In this document: positions 34,445-46,900 of the stretch, in pieces
How positions within the stretch are numbered: position 1 is the stretch's first letter
Layout: every line of letters begins with the position of its first letter
Source of the DNA: Phallusia mammillata
Taxonomy: Eukaryota; Chordata; Ascidiacea; Phlebobranchia; Ascidiidae
Length of the DNA: 64,000 nt
Direction: 5' to 3'
Assembly (NCBI GenBank): GCA_003260075.1
Contig: QLIY01000151.1
Coordinates: forward strand, 72,001-136,000
Notes under the pieces: generated by a model
Databases searched by the model: none
What the model was told of the DNA's origin: nothing
Seen by the model: the letters and a program-made list of their open reading frames with translations, nothing else
Translations under genes and position numbers: made by a program

Positions 34445-37400
34445 ATGACAGGTGTAAAACAAGATCAAGAGGTAACTTGTATATAGCATAACCATAAATC
34501 GTCTATGGGGATGTTACAGTTTACAAAATGTTTTGTACTTAAAATTTATAATAAATAACAAGTGAACTTTTTGTGAGCCGATTAAACTGCATTAAGTCGA
34601 AACATAGGAAAACTTGCTTGCATAAAGTGCTGGTACAACGTTTTAATCATCTCAAACCCTATTGTTTGAAACCTTTAGTTTCCTGACATACTGTCATTTT
34701 TTGTGATATTTTTCTGTTACTGTTATTGTGGCCTATGGTAACTACAAACATAAAAAGGAATTAAAAGGTTCAAAACTCTCTACTGTGTCCTTGATCTCAA
34801 GGTGACCCACCGCAAGGGTATTCAAAACAGCTTACAAGCTGTACGCATATACTAGTTATCAGCACAACATCATTCCTAAACGATGCGTAACACTGTGAAA
34901 GGAAATTCCTCCATTTTGTGGCAACTTCCCAGAAGTTGCCTATCATAAACCCTAATTCTGTAACTAATACGTGCAAATATGAAATAGCCAAGAAATATGG
35001 CTGACTTTACTCTCTGTGCCAAAGATATTGAGGTTTTACGCAGTTATGATTTTTAAAGGATGGGAAACTGACCTTGATTCTCGTGGTTGCTGTTTTTATA
35101 TCAGTTTTTGGAAGCAGTTTTCAATATGGATACAACATAGCAGTGATGAATGCACCAGCTCCTGTAAGTACAACATAGTGTTTTTGACCACGATCAAAAG
35201 TATACTTCGCAAGCTATTACACAAATTATTTAAGAAAGCACTATGCATAGCACCAAAGCATAGGTCAGATTTTTATTTGCCGAGTTCATCGTCAAATTAT
35301 GGTAGGCTGACAGGACATTTAATGTTTTAAAAAGCGTTCATGCAGGCTTTCAATAAACATGGTTCACAACTTTGCATCGATAGCGCTAAGCATACCACCT
35401 TGCCGTTCTCATCCACAGCTGATGCAATCGTTTTTCTTCGGAACGGGTATGTCGTCTGTCGAAGTCGAATTGCAATCCAACAACACGTCAAACACAACGA
35501 CCAGTGTACCGACACAGCCACAGGTAACGGTTACAGTTTTATGATTAAAAAAATCCTGCAAAAAAACAACACAAGTATGTGCACTGTACATATACACAAT
35601 ACAGCATGAGACCACAGTATGCCAATATGCCGTCACACACGATGCCTATCAAGCTATGTAGAGCGACAGTTCACGCTTCACGTGAGTTTTGTACAACAAC
35701 GCCGGGTGAACAAATACAACTTAAGCAACTTGAACACGTACAGTAGAACTATTACAAAGCGAAACGACATTTCAGGTCATTGCAGTTAAGTTCGCGGTCA
35801 TTATAGTAATACACATTTTGGAGTCATTAAACACATACATACAAATGACTTATCAATATAATCGTCAATACAACCAACGCAGCACCTTGCTCCACAGAAG
35901 TCAGCAACGAAAAGAACTAAACCACATTGCGTTATCACACAAAACTGGCAGTCGATTATTACGTCACACAACACAATAGATTACAACACCAGTTGTAGTG
36001 AGGAAAAGCGGGAATCAATAGAAATCGGCAATTACTGGCAAATAAGATGTAACAATTAGAAAAAAACTATTATATGCCTGTTCAGGTTATGGCTGCACAC
36101 AGTGTTTTTTAAGGTGTTTTGAAATTTCTCCAGCGGTTTCCCAAAATGGCTATTAAGCAATTATGGCTATTTTTTGGTATTTAAATGAAACACTTGTGGT
36201 CTCTTAAAAGTACTTAGCGGTCACCCAAACCAAACCTTAAAAAACCCTGGCTGCACATATAAGCACTAACAACAGTCCGAAAGTGCCCACATCTCAGCTA
36301 AACGTAAAACTTTTTACACTTACATTTGTCCTGCTGAAACAACATCACTTTTTTTACTGCAGAACTCGTCTTTAAATGCCATTGAAACTACTCCTGGCAC
36401 AGCTAACGCGACAAGTTCAGTGGAAAGTTCCGAATTGACTACTTCGCAACTGTTCATGTGGTCATTTACTGTCTCCATATACACAGTCGGTGGAATGGTT
36501 GGTTCCTACCTTACAGGCGTTTGTATCAAGTACCTGGGCAGGTAATCTACAATACGCCCGAAACGTTTTGTGCCTGCAACGCATTGTTGAAATTAAGGTG
36601 TTGTAGCAGTAGAGAACGTCATTGAAAACACAACCTGAATGATGCACTCGACAATACTTGCTTGTGCAGTTTATATAGGCCAAATATTTAGTTGCAGTAG
36701 TAATATCCTGCCACAAGTGCTTTTGCTTTCATAGTTATGATTTTGAGGGCTACTGGGACTAGCACGATCTTGTTCACTTTATACCTAAACGGCAAGTAAC
36801 ATATTTTAATGCCAAAAAATGCAATACTAGGCTAATTTAACATGTGTGAGACACCAGATTAGCCCAGACTTTGTCAAGTTTAATGGGTCCAAGGTTTATC
36901 ATTTGTTTGCAGAAAGGGGGCAATGTTAGCAGCGAATGCACTTTCCATCACTGCAGCTATTCTTGAAGGCACAAGCAAGGCCGCCAATTCCCTTGAGATG
37001 GTTATAATTGCTCGATTTTTGCTAGGTATTTTTGCCGGTAAGTCATTTTTGTCAGCTTTCAGCACTACCTAAACCAGTATGCGCAAGTAACATTAAACGA
37101 GCAGCGGGCATTCAAAGTAAAAAAATAAGTGTAAAACTCCAGGTGGCCTAGCAGTGCAATATTACAACATTTTAGCAAAACATTTAAACAGCTAGACCTA
37201 GCATACATGCTGTCCTTTTTATATCTGTTCCTAAACTAAAACCATTTTAAACTGGTACAAAAAACATACTTTGCGCTTTACTTAATTATTTGCAACACAG
37301 GAAGGTAAAGCACGTTACCAACCTATCGTATTCGATGCTTTTGTTACATGAAATACACACAAATGATGCTATTTTATAGTTATTTCAAAAAAGCCGCCAT

Positions 37401-40400
37401 TAAAGCATGCTAGTTTTTAACCAAAAACGTCCGATTGAAGATAACAATCGCCCATTGTTATTTCTCAATTTATTTTTATTAAATGGGGAGCGTTTTTTTC
37501 ATCAATTTTACAGCATTGTTTTTACACAGGGCTGGCAACCGGTGTTGTGCCACTTTACAACGGGGAGATTTCTCCAAAAAAGATTCGTGGTGCTATTGGA
37601 GTTGTCAGTCAGTTGTTCATTACTGTTGGTAAGCCGTATAGCAAGCATGCACTGACACCAAAATAAAAATATATTTAATTACAGTCAATACAATTGGCAA
37701 CATTTTATTGTTTTTTACCGTAGTAGGTGATACTTATAACTGAAGGTAATTCACATGCAAATTACCTTGAAAATTTAATATATTGGTTACGCCTAACATT
37801 TACCCCAAAAAGATTCAAAGACCTATAGATATCATATGAGATAAATTAAAAACAATTATATTTCTAGGCATTTTGACAGCCCAGTTGCTTAGTTTGAACG
37901 AAGCTATGGGAACTGAGGAATTGTGGCCTTTGCTTCTCGCTTTTACCGCAGTTCCATCCATTACACAACTTTGTGTTTTACCGTTTATTCCTGAAAGTCC
38001 AAGATGCTTGCTTATTGACAAGAACGACCAGGGAAAGGCCAGAGCCGGTTAGTACAAGACAAGCTTCGGTTGAAAATATGTAACTTTATTATGCTAAACG
38101 AAAATACAAACGACTTTATTCAAGTCATGTAGAACAATCAGATAAAGGCACCTGTTTATGGCCCTAAACTTACTTGTTATAAGCACGTTGCTTTGGGTAC
38201 ACGCAGTGGTGGGATTCAGCCGATTCGCACCGGTTCTACAGATCCGTCTCGCGAAATATTGAGATCAGCGAACCGGTTAGCATTACTGGTTACTGTCAAT
38301 GGACTTTTTGTAACAGAACCAACTGAAAAATTGTGACTTTTGTGATAGAGCGGTTGACAAAAAATTAGAATCCCACCACTGGGTACCTTTAATACGAAGT
38401 CTGGCGTATAGACTTACTGACAAATAGTTTTTGTTGTTAACTTTAAAATTAATTTTTTGTATGGCAGCTTTAATTAGGTTTCGGGGCACCAACAACGTTG
38501 CGGCTGAAATCCAGGAGATGAAAGCCGAAGCCGCCGCAGAAACGGCAACAAGACAACTGTCAGTCATGGAACTGATAAGGGATCGTTATGTTAGATGGCA
38601 ACTTATTTCGATTGTTGTGCTGCAAATTACACAACAGCTTTGTGGAATAAACGCAGTAGGTTTATTTATTTAAATATGATAAAATAGATTCTAATAAACA
38701 TGCATATTCTCCTATGTTTGTTGACCCTGTAATGAGATTACCTGATGGGGATGAAAAGTCAAAACATTGCTTTAAAAACATGTATTTGTTACAAGAAAAA
38801 TTGCAGTGGTTGTATTATAGGCGTGCTCGCAATATGTTTAAATTGGCAAAGTTTTTTAAAAAATTGTGCTTGTAAATTTTAATAATTTGACTGTGTTAAC
38901 GTTCAGATATTCTTCTACCTGAATACGATATTTGAGGCAGCCGGTGTTCCAGAGGAAACAAGAAATTATGCTTCAGTTGGGGTTGGATCTGTCAACACAT
39001 TGATGACAATTGTATCGGTAAAAAAACATAGTGTTTTGGTTCATAGCCGTAATAGCAAGCAAAAAATACCACGAGAATGCTTAAATGCCCTAAGTCAGTG
39101 GTTGGCAACCGCCGGTTCGCGGCCCGGTAACGGTCCGCGAGAAGTTCGTTAGCGGGCCGTATAATTTGTCAGGATAAATGCTATGAAACAATTTGCCTAT
39201 GTATCCCGAGGATGATAAACTAAATTAAGCGTTTTCATTGCGAAAAAGTTGTAGTTTTTTGAAGACCGGTCCGCAGTGCAAAAAAGGTTGCCGACCCTGG
39301 CAAATTAAAAATTTTTGCTTGGTTGATAATTGCGTCATCTCAGTAGACATTCGTATATCAGAAAAGAAACATGTATGCAAAAACGTCTTACGAAACTTTA
39401 CCCATCTGTTCTAAGAGCGTTAGAAAAAAAATAGTTGTTTTACATGATTCGATCCATGTAGTATCATATTTACACAAATTTAAACAGCATAACTCTAAAC
39501 GTCAACAGCTAACATGTTGACTCTATGCTTAGGTTTTGCTTATGGATCGTGCTGGTAGAAAGGCTCTTTTAGCTGGCGGTTATGCGATCTCTGGCGTCTT
39601 TTGTGCATTAATGACGGTTTCCTTGACGCTGCAGGATCAGATTTCTTGGATGTCTAACATGAGCATTGCATGTGTGATCGGATTTATCGTTGGTTTTGCA
39701 ATTGGCCCTGGTAAGTTGAAAGTGTGGACTATTTATATTTCGGATCAAGCTTTGTCGGGCGAATCCGGTGCATAACAAGTTTTACAAAAGCACAATGTAA
39801 CCAATGTACAATATGAAGATTGATAAGATAAAGTAAAAGGAAGAAAATTAAACAAAACCGTATTTGCTATAGAGTCAGCGCACACTTTAGTTATAGGTGG
39901 TATCTACTGCCTAAGTAAAATAAACGCTTCCTAATTATATGTGTTAACATTTATTCTTTGTCTCAAAATCGACACAAATACGGGTCAATAAGGCGATCTA
40001 GTGGGTAGCCAAACCCCACGCAAGCAAATATGATAAACATATTTCTATTTTTTAGGTCCAGTCCCTTGGATTTTAACAGCGGAATTATTCAGGCAATCCG
40101 GAAGACCAGCGGCTTCTGCCATTGGTTGTGGAGTAAACTGGACAAGCAATTTCATTTTGGCTCTTGTTTTCCCCTTTATGCAGGTTGGTTTTCTTGTAAA
40201 CTTTGGTAGTCACCATTTTATATATTGCATTGGTTGTGAAAATGACAGACCAGCCAATATTTATAAGTAAAGTATTTTGACGTTTCGGCACATTCATTTT
40301 CAACTAATAAAAGAAACCCACGCGAGGTCATAAAACGGCAAAAGGGCTAAAAAGATGAAAACATTTTATTCATTTATTTGTCTGCAGTCCATGGCTTCGT

Positions 40401-40638
40401 TTACCTCAATTGTTATAATTTTTGATTTCAGAAAGCTATGGGTTCTTATGTGTTCGTCTTTTTCCTGGTGATTTGCGTCATCGCCACGGCTTACGTCATG
40501 ATTGTTCTGCCGGAGACGAAGAACGAAACATTCCAAGACATCAGTCTTATGTTTGCGAAGCGAAACGGAATCCAGAAAAACACAATTGAAATGGATAATA
40601 TTGATGATGAAGCCAATAGGCCTATAGTTAAACGTTGA
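34445..40638 (+). CDS. SLC2A (GLUT) facilitative sugar transporter, GLUT5-like
   Basis: Twelve-TM sugar uniporter of the major facilitator superfamily. Exons in phase: 34445-34471, 35059-35163, 35419-35523, 36363-36541, 36913-37037, 37530-37628, 37868-38047, 38468-38655, 38907-39017, 39533-39710, 40056-40183, 40432-40638; 543 residues. The tiny first exon (MTGVKQDQE) is inferred from phase and position. Family motifs: FGSSFQYGYN in TM1, GRKGA after TM2, VPLYNGEISP, PESPR after TM6, QQLCGINA in TM7, MDRAGRKAL, GPGPVPW in TM10, and PETK near the C-terminus. The closest recalled relative is GLUT5 (fructose), but substrate cannot be assigned. The TM7 QLS triplet is QLC. The first extracellular loop is long, about 65 residues, and rich in Ser/Thr and N-glycosylation sequons. 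Confidence 0.92.
38204..38381 (+). mobile_element. hAT-type element, CAGTGGTGGGATTC family
   Basis: Terminal inverted repeats CAGTGGTGGGATTC and GAATCCCACCACTG. Flanks GGTACACG and GGTACCTT are an imperfect duplication. Same family as 50805-50961 in reverse orientation. Lies in an SLC2A intron. Confidence 0.7.
39096..39299 (-). mobile_element. hAT-type element, same family as 16262-16501, inverted
   Basis: Ends are CAGTGGTTGGCAACC and GGTTGCCGACCCTG, and the interior matches the 16262 copy in reverse orientation. No clear 8-bp duplication remains. It sits in an SLC2A intron. Confidence 0.75.
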
Positions 40639-41121
40639 TTTTGGAAAGATACACGAAAAGGAAAAATACTTAAAAAACGACATTAATTTGTTGGACTTAA
40701 GCTGAAAGATAAGACAAGATCTTTCCCGTTACTCAACCTTTTTTTTTAAAAAAAATCGTTTTGTGTGCCATTAAGTGTTGCTTGCAATGTGGGCTGGTGA
40801 AATGTTTTTTACTTACTTTATACAACAAAAAAGCTGACTTGAATACTTGGGGTTTTAAACAGTATTACAATTAAATGTCTCAGGCCTCTTTCTCTTCGAA
40901 ACTTTTCTTTCTTATAGTGCACTCGCTGCATAGCCTAAACATGTGGTGCTCAAAATTTGTTACTCTAAAAGCCTTACGAGCAAACCTTTGATCGAGCCAA
41001 AACTGTAAAGAACAAACATTTTTTTCATTGAGCCACTTCAACAAATCATTCAGTAATTTCTTCAGTTTTAACGTTTGTTTACAATAAAAATGATTTAGCA
41101 GCAAACAGCTCGGAGTCTGCA
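40639..41121. other. convergent 3' region between SLC2A and HSDL1-like genes
   Basis: Tail-to-tail spacer of 483 bp. ATTAAA near 40869 could serve the SLC2A transcript. No other gene is visible. Confidence 0.45.
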
Positions 41122-43916
41122 TCATTTCATTTTCCGAACCAGTTCAGCTATTCCTTTAAAATAGCCCTGCATTGGCGTTTTGTCTTTTTCTGTTGAGTCC
41201 ACAGACGTGTTTTGCTGCAACGATTTAATATGTTGAGGCAGAAGTAGCTTCACCCACAATATTAGCTTAAGCTCTTCAGGAAAAATTGAATAAGCCCAGG
41301 ACTGAAGTTGATGGATCCAATGACCGCTCGTTGATCGTTCGTGCCCCAGTTGCTTAAGACAAGCTTTGGCAAATCGCTGCGATTCCACAACCTAAAATAC
41401 CATAAGCGTGGAATTTCAAAGTAAAAAGCGCTAAATCAGTGGTATGAACATAAATTCTTAACTAGGATCAGCCATGAAGCATCTGTGTCGGCCAGCGACC
41501 ACGACACACTCATATATAAATCACAGTACGCCAGGACCATTAAAGGTGCCATACCGAATCAGCCGTTAAATCAATAGTATATTTAAATGTTTCACAAGAC
41601 ACATACATCACGCTTTTATAACACCTTGTGTATGGAAACCAAGAAATTAAACTTCCCATATTGATAAGTTAAAGACTTTAAATCCTCGCCTATGCTTTAC
41701 TTGCGAGAAGATTTTATTAATAAGGAAACATTTACATAACATGAGCCAACGTTAAGTGTTGGCATAATAGTGTTAAATATAGGGCTTACGAATATACTCT
41801 CCGGCTCAGTGTCCAAAGGAGATCGCTTTTTGACCCCAAGAGGTTGCACAGCCATGACGTCAATCTTATCTTCATATTCAACTGATGCCGCGACTAAAAT
41901 TGTTCATAATGCATTAGCATGTTAAAGTTTTAGTTTTGTTTGCTTGTTTAGTACAAATGCCTTTTATCCATACCCGGTATAAATTAGTTTTAGGAATGCT
42001 GACGTCCACACACATTTTCACATGTGCTAATGCTTTGTGACTGAATAGTTGTGCAAAATGTTCAGAGATAGGATTTGGGAGCATCATTTTTTTGGTAAAT
42101 AAACTTAGTTCTTATGGAAGTAAAGTTGACATTCATAATTTACACGCAATATACGCATCAGTTTAGTTAAACAAGTTGTTGCTTGTAAGCATTGTAAATG
42201 TTAACAGAAATGTCCACTGTATGTCAGTTTAAGCCACTACAGTTTCAAAATAAAATCAATGCAAAAAAGTTACCTGCGAAGTGCCGCAGAAACGCTTTGG
42301 CGCCGGACGCGATAGCCATGCCAGGGATCGGTTGATGGGCGTTTTCGCCACTTACGATGATAATGGCGCTTTTGTGATACCGGTGCTGAAGTCGCGGAAT
42401 CAAATATTGACTCAGCAGAACCGGCGCAAACATGTTAGTAACCAGACACCTGTGGATACAACAATATATGTTAAGGTGCAAATATAAAAACAGATCTAAG
42501 CTTGAACCATTGGGTCCAATGTTAAAAATGGGCATTGGCCTAAAATGGGCCGGGTGTTGTAAGTCGGGTCGTGCTGTTTGGGTCAGATTCGGATTTAGGC
42601 TTAAGTTTGAATGAAAATGATTTGAACTGTGACTGACTTCAAATTATGCCTCGTTTGTACTGAAATTTAGAGCTTGTAAAGACAAAATCATAAAGGGCCT
42701 ACCGACAACTCTGCACTGACCTATACCAAGTATGTAAATCACAAAACCAAAAAAACGTTTTCTAGGAAAATAATGGCCAAAACAGGCGTCAAAAACGACA
42801 TGTTATATATTATTATACACATCACTGATTATAGCATGGGCATTTGCTAATACGTTTGAATAATAAAGCATGTCGCTTTTTACGTATATTTTAGTTGTTA
42901 TTTTCCCCGTTTTTTCTTTATGTTGTTGAACATTTACAATCCTTTGCCCCAATTGGCTACGTCAATGTTTACACACCGTCAATCAACTGGACTTACTGCT
43001 TGTTCAGTTCAGCGCGTTGTTGGTGAAATTTCTTGGACAAAGCGGCCATCCCGGCAGCATGAATCAAAATCGAAATATCAAGGTCCTCTACTTGTGCCAG
43101 CATGTCGGTGTAAAAACTGAGGTCGATGGCATTGCGAAAATCAGCCACAATCGTCCGAACCTGCAGAAACATATTCATGTTTTGCCACTATGCTGTTGTG
43201 CTCTCACACCCTTTATTTGGTGCTATTTTTGCCCAATTTATCACAGTAGGTTATCTCACACCTAAGCTTATATCTTTTATTAGTTTGTTATTCTATAATT
43301 GTTAAAATTAATTGAGGTTAAGTATATCTTTTATATATTTTTGATTTGCGTTTCAGATTACAGATTCCAAATGTCACAAGATATCTAGTCGTTCAGGAAC
43401 GCTATAGGCATACACGCATCTGTTCAAGTCTTGATGAGGAATTTTATGCCCAAATAGACGGAAATAGTAAATGCCCACAAATATATAGGCTATAAATAAT
43501 GGTGACATGAACATTTCAGAGACGTCTTAACAATAAAGCATGTGCGCCTTTTACGTTTTTTAAACCGTTACAATCCTTAGTGGACTTAAGTAACTTAATT
43601 ATACCTTTATGCCGTGTCTCAAGATAAGAACATCCCGTATCTTGTGTAGTTTTTCAATATCCTTGCCAGCAAGCACCAAATTAAATCCTAATCTTGCGAG
43701 TTGAATTGCAAATCCGTTTCCAGTAGCCGTTGTTGGTGCAGTAATGAGAGCCCAGGTGCCTTTGCCATAACGCTCTGCTAAATCGTGACCTTCTCGCAGG
43801 AAGAACTTTCTCAGAGCTGTTAGGAGCTTAAGCAAAGCCACGAAAAGTGTGATGCTGCCCACAAATGCGAATGTGGAGTAGAGATAGGAATCCGACAGAC
43901 AACCCGTGCTAGCCAT
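41122..43916 (-). CDS. hsdl1: HSDL1-like short-chain dehydrogenase/reductase, probably catalytically dead
   Basis: SDR of the 17-beta-HSD12/HSDL1 branch; vertebrate HSDL1 is itself considered inactive. Five exons in phase: 43916-43605, 43160-42997, 42449-42274, 41893-41790, 41391-41122; 341 residues, close to the 330 of human HSDL1. An N-terminal hydrophobic segment lies at about 11-35. The cofactor Gly motif at 59-68 reads TAPTTATGNG, against the usual TGxxxGxG. The NNAG position reads HAAG, the active-site Ser is followed by GENAH, and the YxxxK tyrosine is replaced (ASGAK). The downstream YEDKIDVMAVQPLGV region and the C-terminal GHWIHQLQSW fit the family. An upstream in-frame ATG at 43943 is possible. 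The identity as HSDL1 rather than a sister paralogue is an inference. Confidence 0.78.
41450..41580. repeat. SINE-like repeat fragment related to 20640-20700
   Basis: Shares GCCATACCGAATCA and flanking bases with the body of the tRNA-derived element at 20640-20834 (roughly three quarters identical over 44 bp). Lies in an HSDL1-like intron. No tRNA head is recognisable here. Confidence 0.4.
42858..43580 (+). repeat. short dispersed repeat AATAAAGCATGYCGC..TTTTACG, two copies
   Basis: Copies near 42863 and 43532 share AATAAAGCATG, TTTTACG and, further on, TTACAATCCTT. A third relative lies near 53067 in a makorin intron. Family unknown. Confidence 0.4.
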
Positions 43917-46900
43917 TATAAATATCGGAAACAGCCTAAACAAATAGAGATTTTATAGCTACGTGTATGTGCCGGCAATAAAACGGCTTGTCGAGGGAAT
44001 TACAATTCCCTCTATAGCTTGAATATACACTGAAAAACACAAATGGGCAACAATACGTAGGCTACAGTACATGAAATAACAATTGTACTGCAGTGCATAG
44101 GAAAGTAACTTATTAACAAATGTTCTTTAACATTGGCGCCAACCACATAAAAAAAATTTCTAAAAAAAAAAAACTTTAGACGACTACCTTGTTAAGTAGA
44201 CAAGCTTTTCACCTGACCCGATCAGTAGATAAGTGTTGGTTAATCATTACTGACACTACCCAAGCCTTTTAAGCGACAGCATTTTAAAGCAAGCACTGAG
44301 GTATACCGCAAAGTACACTTAAAAGTTATATGACTTGAAAACATTGGTCTCACTGCAACTACGCAAAACAGGCAGTATAACCATTATATAATGCATTAAC
44401 TACAAACACAACACTGTAAAATACTCAAATTATTTACATTATATGAGCATAAACTGTACTATTTGATTATTATTCTTCGCTGATGTAACAAGCTTTACAG
44501 ATTCTACACTTGCCGCCTATTTCAATACTAGTTTAGCTATTTAATAGAGTTGTGTGGTTTAACCCTGAACATAATATACACGTTTTATCTACAGCTTTTG
44601 TTAAGACTGCGTAAGTATTCAGCCTTTCTTTCTCTCTCTCTCTGGCAAATTCAAACACACCGGCTTAGGCAGTTTGATTACCAAAGGTTAAACCGTGTTT
44701 TGAATCCATCCTTGGGCGTTCATGATACCTCAAGCGTTCCAAGGCCTTGTGCTTACCTTCCATGTGAAATTCAACCGCTTATTGGCCAGTGTGCTGGAAT
44801 ACAAATAACTAGGTCTGTTTGAGGTGGGGCGCGCACACAACCCTTTTTCATTGTGAGGCATAAATCGTTTGTGGTTCACTGTCGAAGTGTTAAATTCCAT
44901 CACGTACACAACAACTTGTAAACTAGTATATAACGTTTATAGCCAGCAAAATCGATCCTGGCGTTACGATTAAAAAATGTAATTAGATCAAAAGTACGAT
45001 TTAGGAAATGTATTTAGTTGGCGCCATTAAAATCCTACCTCATATTCTTAGATAGTTTTGATTTGTACACGTTGCCCGTAAACGATATCAACAATTATTC
45101 AACAGCCAGGATTTTTTTAAATGGAAACAAAGTTTAGGCTCTGCTGACATGTTGTTGTCATTGACCTGTATTCTCAGATTCTGTCTGCAGTAACTTTTTA
45201 ATATAAATTTGTACCAGTTTATGACTGTTGATGTTATATCTTAACTTTTGCAGTCTGTTGAGACCTTGCTACAAATTATATTTTACACCAAAACACTACG
45301 AACATTAATGAAAATTTCTGGCTAACTCAATCAGAAAAACGAAACTCATCAAAGCGATAGATTTGTTCCTGGGTTCGCTGTATTTTATCCCGAGCCATAC
45401 CATTATCATTGCACCCAACAAAGTCGTCACCAAGCTACGCAAAGGCTCCGGATCATCGTAAAAATCAAAAAAGAAAGACTAGAGTTTCTACTCTCGTATA
45501 AAACGATACTCCAAAAAAATGGGATAAGAAAAGCCTTCACTTCAGAAACTACAAGATAAATTACATTAGTTGGTTGTTAACTAGTAAAAATCCCTATTGC
45601 GATATGGACAACAAGTATGTATGCACATGTATACAGAATAACATAACCTACAAACACCAAACCCGCACATATTCTATGTACACGACATTGCTTAAATATT
45701 TGGGTGGTTGTTATAAGAGGGATACATATATGTATAGCGGTGGCGAAGGTATAGAATAGATTAAAACTGAAATTTTAGACCCTGAAAATACACCGATTGT
45801 GAAGAATGAGATTTTAACGGTTACAAATTCAAGTCAGCTTTCCAATAACTTAAACAGCACAGATTTGAACACTGAAATGTGGAGACAGTTGGTCGAAAGG
45901 CGTAGGAGTGAATTAAGGCAGTGCGCGCCAGGTTATAAAACACACAAGAGACAAGTTGCATCGTTTTTCGAGGGCAAAAAGTGTGCAGATACATTTTTTG
46001 CGTTGACTGTTTTGTACTATCGATATAAAGCGGACATACCCAAAACGCGAAGAAATAACACCAAACTTTTTAAAATCAAGAAGCGAAATCGTTTCAACGA
46101 ATCGCGCGTGGTTTTTGTGACGTCACAGTGAAGGTTTGGGGGTGTCGGTTAAAGTTGTGGTGAGTAAAAAACGACAAAAAATAGAAAGGTTATGTTTTGC
46201 AGCCTTTATGGGGGGGTTTTTACCAGAGAATAAAGTTTTCACAGTGTTTAGTGCACAGAATTTTTCAAGTGGTTGCGTGGACAAAAAATTCAAAGGTGAA
46301 GTAAAATCGTGGCGCACAGGGTTCGCGTGACGTCATCAGTGACGTAACGACACCGGGCTTGTCTTTTTATTGAGGTGGCTCGCGTATAGATAAATATAGA
46401 GACATATATGAAAGGCCATGTTGCTGAAAGAATGCACTGACGTAAAATCGTAAAAATTTCCTAAGGCAACGAAAATCACTGGTGCGTGACTGGCACGGGT
46501 CACGTGACGACAGAGTGAAAAAAAACTTAAGCCGAGTGAGTGGCGCGCACTGCAATACGTCATTCAAGACTATTTCAACGCAGACTTAGCGGAAAGTCAG
46601 GGTACATTTAGTGTCCAACGAATATGACGAATCAAAACCAGTACATTGATATATAGTATGTTGTGAATGAACATGTAGTGTTAAGAGGAACCGCACTAAA
46701 GAATTCAATTGCAAATGATTTGGGCTAAGATTTAAAAGACTTCTTGTTTGAAGGAGGGTAACACTGATTACAACAAAACGTTTAAATAGGATACAGATTG
46801 GCCGCATGTGTTTATGTAGACGTATGCAGAGAACTTGTCGTGATACTCAAAGGACCCTTTAAAACTGTAGTTTCGTTTCGGTAACAATTTCAGGCACAAT

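Noticed and set aside
43993-44012. Palindrome GAGGGAATT-AC-AATTCCCTC as an operator
   Set aside because: A single 20-bp inverted repeat in a 5-kb intergenic region with no nearby promoter evidence.
45799-46131. 110-codon ORF as a gene
   Set aside because: No domain, no recognisable relatives, no clear transcript signals; composition compatible with chance in AT-rich DNA.
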